Part shown: one piece after another, positions 10,722 to 21,375 of the stretch
Position numbering within the stretch: position 1 is the first letter of the stretch
Layout: each line of letters begins with the position of its first letter
From: Pyrus communis
Lineage: Eukaryota; Streptophyta; Magnoliopsida; Rosales; Rosaceae
DNA length: 64,000 nt
Direction: 5' to 3'
Assembly: GCF_963583255.1 (NCBI RefSeq)
Contig: NC_084808.1
Span: 7,649,501-7,713,500, forward strand
Program-made: the position numbers and the translations under genes
The notes under the pieces: model-generated
Seen by the model: only the letters and a program-made list of their open reading frames with translations
Databases searched by the model: none
Told to the model about the DNA's origin: nothing

Positions 10722-11847
10722 TTTTCAAAAGTGTTCAAGGGGTGGATGGAATTGATTCTCAAAGGGCCGGAGTCGATTTTTCAAGAATGGGATTTCTTCA
10801 GAGTGTATTTGTTGGGGTGATCGATAGCTCCATAAAAAGCCATGACGACGCGTCCACCGATTCAGAGATCCGGATTTTCCTCCGCAAATTTCGACGACGT
10901 TTTCGCGGCTTTTCAGAAAACGCGCTCAGCTTTGTCAAAAGATATCTGACAAAGCTGATAACACGTGGAGGCCATCATCTCAATTACACGTCTTTAGCCG
11001 ACAAGCGCAAAGTTCGGCGACGCTTTCTCTGCTTTTCAGAAAACGCGTGCAGCTTTGTCAAAAGAGCCGCACCCGTGACTACTTTTGCCATGCAGAAATC
11101 GAAGAGCCGTTCGTTCAGAAATCGAAGAGACGTCTGTCGACAAAGGGTAAAAGAGCAGTACCACCACTTTCTATTCAGAAAATCCCTATATTTGTCGACC
11201 TTCATCTCTTATGGCAAGGCAGACTTGAAGAAAATGCCCACCAACTCTCTCTCACCTCTGAGGGCGCACTCCCAGCAAAGCCTTTTGAATTACTCAAAAT
11301 TTTCTTCTTCCCCAAAGATGATACCAGACGCCTGGAGTAAAGATGACCCAGGAGGAAATGCATGTGCTGATTCATGCACCGCTTCTTCAAAAGCAAAGGT
11401 ATCTCATATCATAAAGGTCAAAAGCAAAAGTATCTCATATCATGCTCTTTCCCTGTCTTTTTCTTTGTCCTTGTTCTTACTCGCATGGCAAAGTGAAAGA
11501 AGCAATCAGCCGGCACTTGGAGTCAGTCTTCCGATCTGGAGCCAACTGCCTGGAACCTATTCCTGATTGCTTACCTAGCGTTGCTCTCGAGTAGTCATCT
11601 TCAACGGTTGATACACTTCCAGAGAAGGGACCACTCCTGCAAAGATTGAACAAAGAAACAGATAAAGGGGGAAAGCTCAGACCTTCGGGGAAGACCAAAA
11701 GAACCATCATGCTGCCCAGTTCAAGAAGTAGCACAAAGGAAAATCAACGATGGGCAGAAACCAGTTCAAGAGTAAGCATGTGGAATCACAAAGATCAAAA
11801 GCCTCAATGCAATTACCAAGGAGAAGATGGAATTTACACTCTATAAC
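10722..11847 (-). promoter_or_regulatory. Upstream region of the aORF (element A)
   Basis: About 1.1 kb upstream of the antisense gene is shared with H (62350-63541). It contains a G-box core CACGTG at 10962-10967 and repeated units built on TTTGACAAAGCTG (TTGAC cores) and TTTTCTGAAAA. A TATA-like TTTTTATGG on the minus strand lies at about 10829-10838 and is weaker than the TATA in H. A plus-strand 285-codon frame across it is low-complexity and not kept in H, so I read the block as regulatory or untranslated. Confidence 0.55.
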
Positions 11848-12200
11848 CAGATTTGCGTCTCTAAACTCTTCTCTTTGTTAATTACATTCTGCCATGTTTA
11901 GTATGTTTAAGTGTTTTTTTTTGTGTATTTACTTATGTTTTGTGTGAATCTATGCTTAAAACATTGAGGACAATGTTTGATTTAAGTGTGGGGGGGTAAC
12001 TAATGTTGTTAATGCAAATTCGTGGGATTTTATCACCCATAACTTCAAATATTGTTCCTTGCTGTTTTAAGGTGTTTTTAAGTTGTTTTAGAGTGTTTTA
12101 GTATGTTTTGTTTTTATAACTCCGAAAAGCACATAAAAATTTGAAAAATTGTTTTGAAAAACCTAAAAAGAGTGTTTTGAGTCGTTTTTTTGTGAGTTTG
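11848..12200 (+). other. Second post-pol/polypurine segment (element A)
   Basis: From CCAGATTTGCGTCTCTAAAC onward this is the same segment that directly follows pol in E and D. It includes ACATTGAGGACAATG and a second copy of polypurine tract 1 at 11983-11997. It is a diverged repeat of 9680-9950, so the antisense module lies between two copies. Confidence 0.8.
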
Positions 12201-12880
12201 TGTCTTAGGGTACCTTCCAACACAATGATAAGGATTTGGTTTGTAATTGCATGACGGTTAAAAAGAGTTATTAACATAGAGAAAAGTTTGATTTACTCTT
12301 GGTATATGCTTGGTTATGGTTATAATGTATGACTTCACATGCAATCATAAAAGAAAAATTCGTTTTTGTAACATGCTTGAAGGAAGGAATTCAAACAAAC
12401 GCTACAACCCTGTGAGACTCGAGCCATTACCTTCTTTGGAGAGTTATTTTCTGTGATTCTGTGTTTTCTAAAGTTGTTGCATGATCTCATTATTCCTTGC
12501 TTGGTTGCTACTTAGGATGCAATTGTATCATGATAGAACTAAATGCCAGAACTTATATCCGTTTCATTCAAAGCATGACATTGGATTGCATAACATATAT
12601 CAAGATGAAGTTGTGTAGTTGCCACCATAACCAAATAGCCTTACTTCCCATATTTCGTATTTGTTGTAAGTTTTAACCCCGTTGAGCCGCGTTTAGCCTA
12701 TTTTCTTTGCTAACCACATCACCCCTTACCTAGCCTAGAATAGGACCATCCGTACCCTTTGTTCTTGAAAGATAGTGAGCATGACTTAATTGAATTCCTT
12801 TTTATTAATATGTTGCAGAAAATAATTGTGGGGGAAGGGATTTTTGTGTGTATGTATGTGCCTAAGTCTTAAAGGAGGCA

Positions 12881-12943
12881 CGAAAAAAAAAAAAAAATAA
12901 AATAAAAAAAAAAAAATAAAAAAAAAAAAAAGAAAAAAAAAAA
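12881..12943 (+). repeat. A-rich tract in 3' noncoding region
   Basis: About 60 bp of A with scattered T and G follows GGAGGCACG. A homopolymer or simple tract occupies the same place in D (30198-30288), E (33680-33760), G (55514-55530) and H (61260-61287). Confidence 0.9.
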
Positions 12944-13701
12944 GTGAAAATAAGTGAGAATGGACTCACAAGTGTGATTGTTGATGAAAGGGCCCAAAAA
13001 GTTTGAATATAGCCCTAAGTTTTGTGACTTCCCCTTGGGTGTTCAAAGTTAACTTCTGCGTTCTAAAGGGAATTCTAAGTGCCTAATTCAATACTTTGCT
13101 CACTATTGCTTTAAGAACGTTTGTGTACTCTACCTTTCTTTGTTAAACCATTACCCTTAGCCCCGTTACATCCCTCAACTTCTATCTTGAGTGTTATGTG
13201 TTTCAATTTGCGGAGTTTGAAATTGATATGAGCTTATGGAATCACTGGTTCTCATTCTAAGTAGTAGCATTCCATTCATGAGATCATATTCATGTCATTA
13301 TCGTAAATCCAGAAAATGCTTTCTTTGTTATAACATATGTGAGATACTAGTCTTTCATGTTTACATCAATCTTCTCACATATACCTAGTGTAGGGAGTGT
13401 AGTCAGAAAATCTGTGTGAAAAACGAGTGCATATCTTGTAAGGATTTGAGCAAATTCTCTAAGGCATGTTACTACATTCAAAACATGGTTTTAAATGCTT
13501 AATTGTGAAATAGTATGTGGTGACTATGATTAAGAATGTACTTAAGTGTGAAGATGACTAAAATCTGTGAGAATGATGATTTTTAACATGTCATGTGCAT
13601 TGGAAATCCCTAAGACGGTTGTTGGAAGGTTTAGGTTGTGTTTTACGTGTTTAGTGTCGTTTTGTTTATTTGTTTTTATTCTGTTTTGCTCGAGGACTAG
13701 C

Positions 13702-13720
13702 AAAAGCTAAGTGTGGGGGT
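13702..13720 (+). other. Polypurine tract 2 (before the 3' LTR)
   Basis: AAAAGCTAAGTGTGGGGGT ends three bases before the 3' LTR. This is the canonical position for priming plus-strand synthesis. The same motif precedes the 3' LTRs of D (29405-29418), E (32909-32920) and H (60481-60493). Confidence 0.8.
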
Positions 13721-13723
13721 ATT

Positions 13724-16112
13724 TGATAGGAGCATATTCATGCGACTTAAATGGCTTGTTCTCGTGCATTTACGTTATGTTTCTCTCGTTATTTTAGTCC
13801 TTTATGCTTCTTTTGTGTGTTTTCAGGTTCTAAGGGCCTAGGGAGCAAGAAAGTGCATTTTGAGGCCATTTGGAGCATTTTTGGGCATGGATTGGATAGC
13901 TTATCCATGGAGCCAAGAGGATGGACGAATTTGAAGGCCTTGTATGCACTTGAAGACACAACACATTATGCCATACAAACCAACCTATTTTAGGCCCATT
14001 CTATGTACTTAAACCCTAGCCCTTTAAACTAGTTCATTTATCACTTATCAAACCATTCACTTATCACTCACCACATATCATATATTTATTACTTATCATA
14101 TCATTCATTCATCTACATATCAATAACCACTTATCTTATCACTCAACATATCATACACTTATCACTCATCACACTTCATTATTACACCACCATTCATTCT
14201 TTAAAACACAAACAACATTCACATGCAAACACAAGCTTTAACCAACAAACAAAACAGCCAACACATGCACCAAAACACCTTTGCCGTGGCCTTCACTCCC
14301 CCTTGCATTTTCAGCCATTCCACTTCATCATTACACCACCTTCTCCATCTTTAATCACATGCACCACTAATTCAACACATGCACTTGTTCCTCCATTAAA
14401 TCAACCACATTCATCACCAAAGAACCTTTGTGCCGTGAGTTCCATTGCATTTCCAGCATCCTCACATGCATTCCCTTCACATTCACCCACATGCACATTC
14501 AATCATTCACACATCCACCACTCATTCTTCATCATTTCAACCACCTACATGCATTAATTATTAAACTCTTCATCATTGCATCCAGAAAATGAGCAAGAAA
14601 GCTTCCCAAACACATGCAAATCCATCCATGCCGTGGGTTCCCTTTGCTCCCCTTGTGCAATTCCAGTTTTCACATGTGTCCTAGCTGTTTTTCCATCATT
14701 CCTCCACACAAATGCTTAAACAAACAGCCATATGTTCCCTCCACCACCCCTATAAATACCCTAGCATTCATTCATTCACTCCCCATTCAATTCATATCTC
14801 ATATTTCCATTCACAACACTTCACACAACACAAATACCATTCCATTGCCGTGAGTCCCATTCCATTTTCTGTGCAGTTTTTCTCCTTCATTGCAGCCACT
14901 ATCCAACCACTTCCCATCCCTCCAAAACACTTCACATAATCCCCAAAGCTCACTTAGACCTTGTGCTACAACAACGAGGAAGAGAAGAGTGCCTAAACGT
15001 TCATACAATTCAAGTTTGAGTTGTTGGAATTTTTAGGTGTTTCTTTGATTTCAAAGTTTAAATTTAATTCTCTTTGTTTTGTACGTATGAGAATGGAAGA
15101 GAAGAGTGCCTAAACGTTCATACAATTCAAGTTTGAGTTGTTGGAATGTTTAGGGGTTTCTTTGATTTCAAAGTTATGAGGAACTAAACCCCCTTTAGCT
15201 AGGGGGTGATTCGAAACTATGTTTATATTTGCAATATGAATTGATTACTTTTGGTTGGTATTTCATAAGTTGTGGATTCAATTCGTTTAACTGTTTGATT
15301 GATAAATTATTTATATATGTTCATTAAGATTGCAAGCTTAATTTTCATGCATGAATATGACGCTAGAATATAAGTGAGTTTCACCTAATCGTTATGAACT
15401 TATATTCACAAGTAGTGGAGGTTGCTTATAAACAATCGCGTTAAACGAATTCTTGGCATAAGTTTCATGCGTATTCCATAGTAACGAATGCCTCGTCGAT
15501 GTTTATGATTTCCGTTGAACTTAATGATCTTTGTTGAATGTCTCTATCATGCGTATTCCATAGTTAGGGACTTTGATTAAGAATAATTTGGTTGTAATGC
15601 GTATTCCATTCAATCCAATGAATCTAGGGAAATCTGAAAGTTAATTTAAGCGAACCTAATTAACTTGGAGCATTGAGTTTCATAATTTATCGAAAGACCA
15701 ACCGAAAATCAATCTTGTATTGCAAGTGTAACATGTGTGGAGAAGAACCCCTTGGCTATTCCATCATCCATATTTTCATCACATTCATATTTACGTTTAT
15801 TCGTTTTACAATTTGCTTAGTTTATTAACTTGTTTTGTTATTTCAATTTTCGTCAAATCAAACTTCCCCCCCTATTTTGTTAAGTCTTAATCATTTGATT
15901 TGTCTTATTTTATGTTTTTAAAGTATTTGGAGTCTTTTGAACTTGTTTTGAGTCTTTTAAGTTTGTCTTAGTGTTTTAAAAGTTAGTTTTATTTATTTAA
16001 GTCAAGTGTTTAGCATCCCTAGTTAATCCCCGGTTAGAACGATCCCTACTTACATCATTACTACAATTGTCACAAATAGGGTTTAATTTGTATGCGTATA
16101 ATGCTCGCATCA
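13724..16112 (+). repeat. Element A 3' LTR
   Basis: A 2389-bp copy of the 5' LTR at a constant offset of 12,303 bases. Every stretch I compared was identical. It ends CTCGCATCA and is followed by the target duplication CCCAT at 16113-16117. Confidence 0.97.
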
Positions 16113-16945
16113 CCCATCAATGTCGATGGGAACATTTTGGAGATGAAGGCCTTTCCATTCTCTCTTTTGGAAAAGGCTAAAGATTGGCTATACGAATTGG
16201 CACATGGAACCGTCACTTCTTGGGAAAGCATGAAGCGGGCATTCTTAGAGAAATTCTTCCCAATTTCAAGAGTGATTCTTTTGAGGAAGAAAATTAGTGG
16301 CATTCAACAAAACCAAGGGGAGTCTTTTCCAACATATTATGAACGTTTCAAGACTCTAGTTGCATCATGCCCTCAACATCAAATGAAGGAAGAACTTTTA
16401 ATTCAATATTTCTATGAAGGACTTCTTCCAATTAAGAGACAAATGCTAGATGCCTCCGTGGGAGGTGCTTTGGTTGACAAAACACCGGTGGCTGCCAAGG
16501 TTTTAATTGGAAATCGAGCCTTGAATGCACAACAATATGAAGGTGTTGGACAAAGAGACAGCCCATGGCAACAACAAGTGAATGAGGTAAGTGCAATTTC
16601 TGAAATTCAATCTCAATTAGCTAATCTCACTTTGCTTGTGTCTTAGGTTGTTGAAGGATCCAAAGTGCAAGTACACCAAGTGTGTGTGGCGTGTGCTCTA
16701 TGCAAGGGCACCTCAATGATCAATGTCCTCAATTGATAGAGAATGGAGGATGGGAAAGCGCCAATGCCATAGGTTATCAAGGCCAAAATCCGCAAAGGAA
16801 TGATCCATACTCAAATACATACAATCCGGGATGGAGAGATCACCCAAATTTCATGTGGAGGGAGCCTCAACAACCTCAAACTCATGGCAATAGAGGAGGA
16901 TTTCGACCACCTCCTGGGAAGCCATTCCCACAATCGCAACGTTAA
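16113..16945 (+). pseudogene. gag: Element B gag, C-terminal part (broken)
   Basis: After the target duplication the B gag resumes at NVDG and runs through the capsid region ([51 protein letters not shown]) to a TAG at 16644-16646. The CCHC zinc knuckle (CGVCSMQGHLNDQCP) follows in another frame from 16682 and ends at 16945, so at least one stop and one frameshift break it. Confidence 0.9.
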
Positions 16946-17116
16946 TCACAACCTACTCAACCAAATATAAGTTTGTCAATGAATAATGATAATGTTCTTC
17001 AATTACTAACTACCTTGTCGCAGGGCTATCGAAATCAAGCAAAGGAGATGGGAGAATTGAAGAAACAAATGGGGCAAATGGCGGAATTCATGGGCCAATT
17101 CAGAGAGGAAGGTAAA
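16946..17116 (+). mobile_element. Element B gag spacer, cut by LTR J
   Basis: Degenerate gag-linker sequence with recognisable pieces ([30 protein letters not shown]) runs up to 17116, where LTR J starts with TGATAGG. The rest of B pol is not found in this window. Confidence 0.8.
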
Positions 17117-17451
17117 TGATAGGAGCATATTTATGCGACTTAATTGGCTTGTTCTCGTGCATTTACATTGTGTTTCCTTAGTTATTTTAGTCCTTTATGC
17201 TTCTTTTGTGTGTTTTTAGGTTCATATGGCTAAGGAAGCAAAATGGTGCATTTTGGAGCAAAAGAAATGGACGAAATTGAAGATCAAATTGAGTTAGGAT
17301 TCCTAATCACAAGAGGATTCCTAATCAAATGAGGAATCCTAGTCAAAGAAGGTTTCCTACTTGAAGTAGAAAAGTTAAGCCAAGGTTTCCTATTTTGGTT
17401 TAATCTTTCCTAATCCTTGAAGACTCCATATTTCAGCAAGATCAAAGGCTC
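17117..17451 (+). repeat. LTR J, 5' fragment
   Basis: Starts TGATAGGAGCATATTTATGCG and resembles solo LTR C over its first part. It then has repeated GGATTCCTA-type units. It is cut at 17452 by another LTR start. The left flank is GTAAA; the right end was not found, so no target duplication can be tested. Confidence 0.85.
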
Positions 17452-18355
17452 TGATAGGAGCATATTCATGCGACTTAATTAGCTTGTTCTCGTGCATTTA
17501 TGTTGTGTTTCCTTAGTGATTTTAGTGTTTAAAGTCACTTTTGTGTATTTTCAGATTATAAGGCCAAAGTGTGCAAGAAGATGCAAATTGGAGCCTTTTG
17601 GAGCAAAAGAGGAACGAATGAGTTGAAGACTTGAAGAAACGATGAATTCCTACTCCAACGATGAATTCCTACCAAAACGAGGATTCCTACTCAAACAAGA
17701 ATTCCTACTTGAAGTAGGAAAGTTAACCCTAGGTTTCCCGTTTTGGTAACCTTTCCTAATCTTAAACGTCTGTATTTTCTAGCCACTTTGAAGGCCTTGT
17801 AGGCACTTTAGGACACAAAACGAAGGCCCTAGGCCCCTTAAACACCCTTGCCGTGCCCTTTTCTCTTCTCCCCTTCCCTTGCCGTGCAAGGGGGGGTATT
17901 TAGGTCCAAAGTTATGTACTTAAACCCTATTTCCCTTCCTAAACTCAACCCTAGCCGCACCTTGCAGCCATCCCCTTTAATTTCTGATTTAATTCCCTAA
18001 TTCTAGTAGCCTTTAAATTAATTTTAGTTAATAAAAATAAACTAGGGTTTGAATTTCTGAAACCCTAGGTTTTCCACCACCTAGCCGCACCCTATATTCT
18101 CTTCTTTGATTCATTCTTTTTAGTTTTTCAGCCACAAAATCATCTCAGCCGCAATTCCCATCCATAAACCCTAAGCCTTCTAATCTGAGTCGTACCCTTT
18201 ATTCCACCCTAGTCTCTCTTCATTCATTCATTATTCATTCTCTCACATTCAGCCACATTCACTCCGTTGCCGCAGCCACCATACCCCTTTCTCTATTCAA
18301 TCCGTAGCTTCCCCATCCAAATCAGCCATTACCCACCTTTGCCGTAGCTTCCCAT
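17452..18355 (+). repeat. LTR K, 5' part
   Basis: Starts TGATAGGAGCATATTCATGCG. It is interrupted at 18356 by solo LTR C and continues at 20439. Contains the palindrome CCCTTGC-CGT-GCAAGGG at 17876-17892. No gene. Confidence 0.88.
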
Positions 18356-20433
18356 TGATAGGAGCATATTTATGCGACTTAATTGGCTTGTTCTCGTGCA
18401 TTTATGTTGTTTTTCCTTAGTTATTTTAGTCCTTTATGCTTCTTTTGTGTGTTTTCAGGTTCTAAGGGCTAAAGGAGCAAAGAAGTGCATTTTGGAGCCT
18501 TTTGGAGCAATTTTGGGCTAAGGATGGATAGCTTATGCTTGGAGCCAAAGCATTGGACGAAATTGAAGACCAAGTGAGCCTAGAATCGAAGGAAGAAGGA
18601 GGAATCAAGATTTGGAAACTAGTTTCCATTATGGGGAGTTTCTATTCTTGAAAGGTTTCCAATTATGCAAGTTTCCAAATAATGTGGTTGCCTAAATCAC
18701 ATGTTCTAGAAGCCCTAGACATGTGCCGCACCTTACCTTCCTCTTCTCTCCCAAAATCTGCAAGATTATGTCACAATCCCTTTCTTAAAAGCCTTAGCCG
18801 AACCTATACATTCCTTTTCTCCCAAAATCTGCAAGTTTGGCACTTTCCCTTTCTTTTCCTCCCTTGTGCCGCAAGACTTAGCCTTTTTCCCCTAATTCCT
18901 GATTTCAATTACCTATTCTAAAGGGATTTAACTTAATTCCTGATTCTTAGAATTGATTTAGGGAATTAAACACTTACTTATTTCATGCAAGCCTTGCCGT
19001 GCACTTCCTTTGACCCTTCCTCTTCCTTGCCGTGCAAGGGGGAGGATTCTTTCCTATTTCTAGAGTCTTTGACTTAATTTCTGATTACCTAATCAACCTA
19101 GGGTTTTAATTCCTGAAATCCTATTAATAAACCTCCTTGTTGCAGCCATAAAACATTCATTCATTCACCATTCACGCCAGAAATTCATCCCCTCCCTCTA
19201 ACACATCCATATTTTCTGCCCAAAACCAACCCTTGCCGTCCCCTACATCCATCCCAAACCTAATTCCATCGTTCTACATCATCCATAACCCCCAAAACTC
19301 ACAAAAAACCCTTGTGCCGCAGCAATTAGGAGAGGAAGGAGGCCTTGAACGTTTCATGCTCGCAGATTGGAGTGTTCTTAGGTGTACTTCGTTCTTGTTC
19401 TCAATGTTTACTTTGTTATTACTCTCTGAGGTTGCTGTAATCATGAGTGGCTAAACCCCTAATTAGTTAGGGGATAGTTTGAAGCCATGAACATGTTTGA
19501 GTTATGAATTGATTTCTTCCAATTGTGATTTGTTAAGTTGTGATTGCAATTCAATTATCTGTTTATTAAAAACTTGTTCTTGTATGTTGATTAAGGATGC
19601 ATACTTAGTTTTCATGCATGAACTCGATGCTAGTTTATAAACGAGTTTCACCTAATCGTCACAAGTTTATAAACATGAGTAGTGAAGGTTGCTAGTCACA
19701 ACCGCGTTAATTGAATTCTTGGCAAGAGTATCATGCATTCATAGTTACAATTGCCTCGTCAACACTTATGATTTTCATAGAGCATAATGATCTCTCACTG
19801 TATCTCTTCTATGCATTCATGTTGAGGACCGTTGGAGAATAATTTGAATTGTCGCATGCATCATCCACTTCAATGACATAAGGAAATCTGAGGGTTAATT
19901 AGTGCATCACGGTTAACTTGGGGTGTTGAGCATCATAGTTAATGAAAAGCAATTGGAAAATCGATTCATATATAAATGTGTCATGTGTGGAGAATGGACC
20001 TCTAACTAATCCATCCATCATCTTGTTTCCAAAATTCGTTTTAGAATCTATCTAGTTTCATAACTTGTTTTGTTATTTCAATTTTCGTCAAATCAAAACC
20101 CCCCTTTACTTTCTTATTCTATAGTGTTTAGAATCTGTTTAGTTTGTGTTTTAAAGTGTTTTGAATCAACCCATAAGCTTAAATTCGTCCAAAATTGTGT
20201 TTATGGTCAGAAATTGCCTAGTTAGTGTTTTTAGGCAGTTTTGAGTCTTTTGAACCTGTTTTGAGTCGTTTGAGTTTTTGTGAACGTTTTTGACTTTGTT
20301 TTTATGTTTTTAAGTTAGTTTAGAGGTTTTAGCAAGCCCTCCTAATCCCCGGTCCAGAACGATCCCTACTTGCATCCTTACTACAATTTGACAACAAGAG
20401 GGTTAATTTGTGTGCTTAACTATTTTCGCATCA
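18356..20433 (+). mobile_element. Solo LTR C
   Basis: A complete 2078-bp LTR from TGATAGGAGC to TTCGCATCA, flanked by CCCAT on both sides (18351-18355 and 20434-20438) with no internal region. This is the expected product of unequal recombination between the two LTRs of one element. Contains the CCTTGC-CGT-GCAAGG palindrome at 19025-19039 and the TAATCCCCGG motif near 20343. It is inserted in LTR K. Confidence 0.95.
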
Positions 20434-21375
20434 CCCATACATCATCCAGCCACCATCCACACCTCCATACATCACCCCACCACCTTGCCGCACCACCATA
20501 TTCCCATAAACCCATCCCTAAACCAGAAAAACATCCAAATCATCCATAAACCTTCTCTGCCGCAGCAAGAGGAAAGGAGAAAGAGGACTTTAAAACGCGC
20601 AAAAATTCAAGTGGATTCGTTGGGCGTTCTAGGTGTAATCAATCCTTTGATCTTTATGTTTAATTTCAATTTTGTTTCTTTTTCTGTGAACATGAGAGGC
20701 TAAACCCCTAGTTAGCTAGGGGGTGATTCGAAACCATGTTTATGCTTGCAATATAAATTGATTACCTTTGGTTGGAATTTCATGAGTTGTGGATTCAATT
20801 CGTTTAACTGCTTGATTGATAACTTATTTGTGTATGTTTATTGAGAGTGCACGCTTAGTTTTCATGCATGAATATGATGCTAGAATATAAGTGAGTTTCA
20901 CCTAATAGTTACAAACTTATATTCACAAGTAGTGGAGGTTGCTTATAAACAATCGCGTTAAATGAATTCTTGGCACTAGTTTCATACTCATCATAGTAAC
21001 GAATGCCTCGTCAACACTTACAGTTTTCATGTTGCTTAATGATCTTTGATTGTATCTTTATTGTGCTTTTCACGTAAAGGACTTTTGGAGAATGTTTTGA
21101 ATTGTGTATGCGCTGTCCCATCCAATTCGTTAACTTAAGGAAAACTTGAAGGTTAATTTAAGCGGACCTAATTAACCCGGAGTGTTGAGTTTCATGATTC
21201 ATCGAAAGATCAACTGAAAATCATCTTGTATGCAAGTGTGACATGTGTGGAGAAGAACCTTCTAGCTAGCATTCCATCCATATTTTCATCAAATTCATCT
21301 TTACAATCTGTTTTAATTACAATCTGTGCATTTTATTTAATTTCGTCAAAAACTAAATCCCCCTTTACTTTAGTG
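20434..21375 (+). repeat. LTR K, 3' part (end lost)
   Basis: Continues LTR K after the CCAT-flanked solo LTR: leader-like CCA-rich sequence, then the conserved LTR 3' portion with the CACCTAATAGTTACAAACTT block. It stops near 21375, before the usual terminal part (TAATCCCCGG to CATCA), where it joins a different LTR. The end is therefore deleted. Confidence 0.8.

Larger units (their letters stand above)
12201..13720 (+). other. Conserved 3' noncoding region (element A)
   Basis: No credible ORF. The stretch is similar over most of its length to the region before the 3' LTR in D, E, G and H. Conserved parts include the CCCCGTTGAGCC block near 12677-12690, the TAGCCTAGAATAGG block near 12733, and the TAAGTAGTAGCATTCCATTC block near 13258. 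An A-rich tract lies at 12881-12943. Athila elements often carry an env-like ORF in this interval; none is visible here. Confidence 0.75.
1421..16112 (+). mobile_element. Element A: complete Athila-like LTR retrotransposon
   Basis: A 14,692-bp element bounded by two LTRs of 2389 bp each and flanked by the target duplication CCCAT (1416-1420 and 16113-16117). It is inserted in the gag of element B, which resumes exactly after the duplication. Order: 5' LTR, PBS, leader hairpin, gag-pol (3939-9497), conserved post-pol block, polypurine tract 1, antisense gene module, a second polypurine segment, about 1.5 kb of conserved noncoding sequence, polypurine tract 2, 3' LTR. The LTRs looked identical wherever I compared them, and the open frames inside them translate identically, which points to a very recent insertion. 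No env-like sense ORF is present. Confidence 0.97.

Noticed and set aside
10709..11566. 285-codon plus-strand frame over the aORF upstream region
   Set aside because: Low-complexity composition, no recognisable domain, and no collinear frame in the H copy. It is the shadow of a repeated regulatory block.
9498..13720. An env-like gene after pol
   Set aside because: No sense-strand frame of useful length with signal peptide or membrane segment was found in A, E, D or H.
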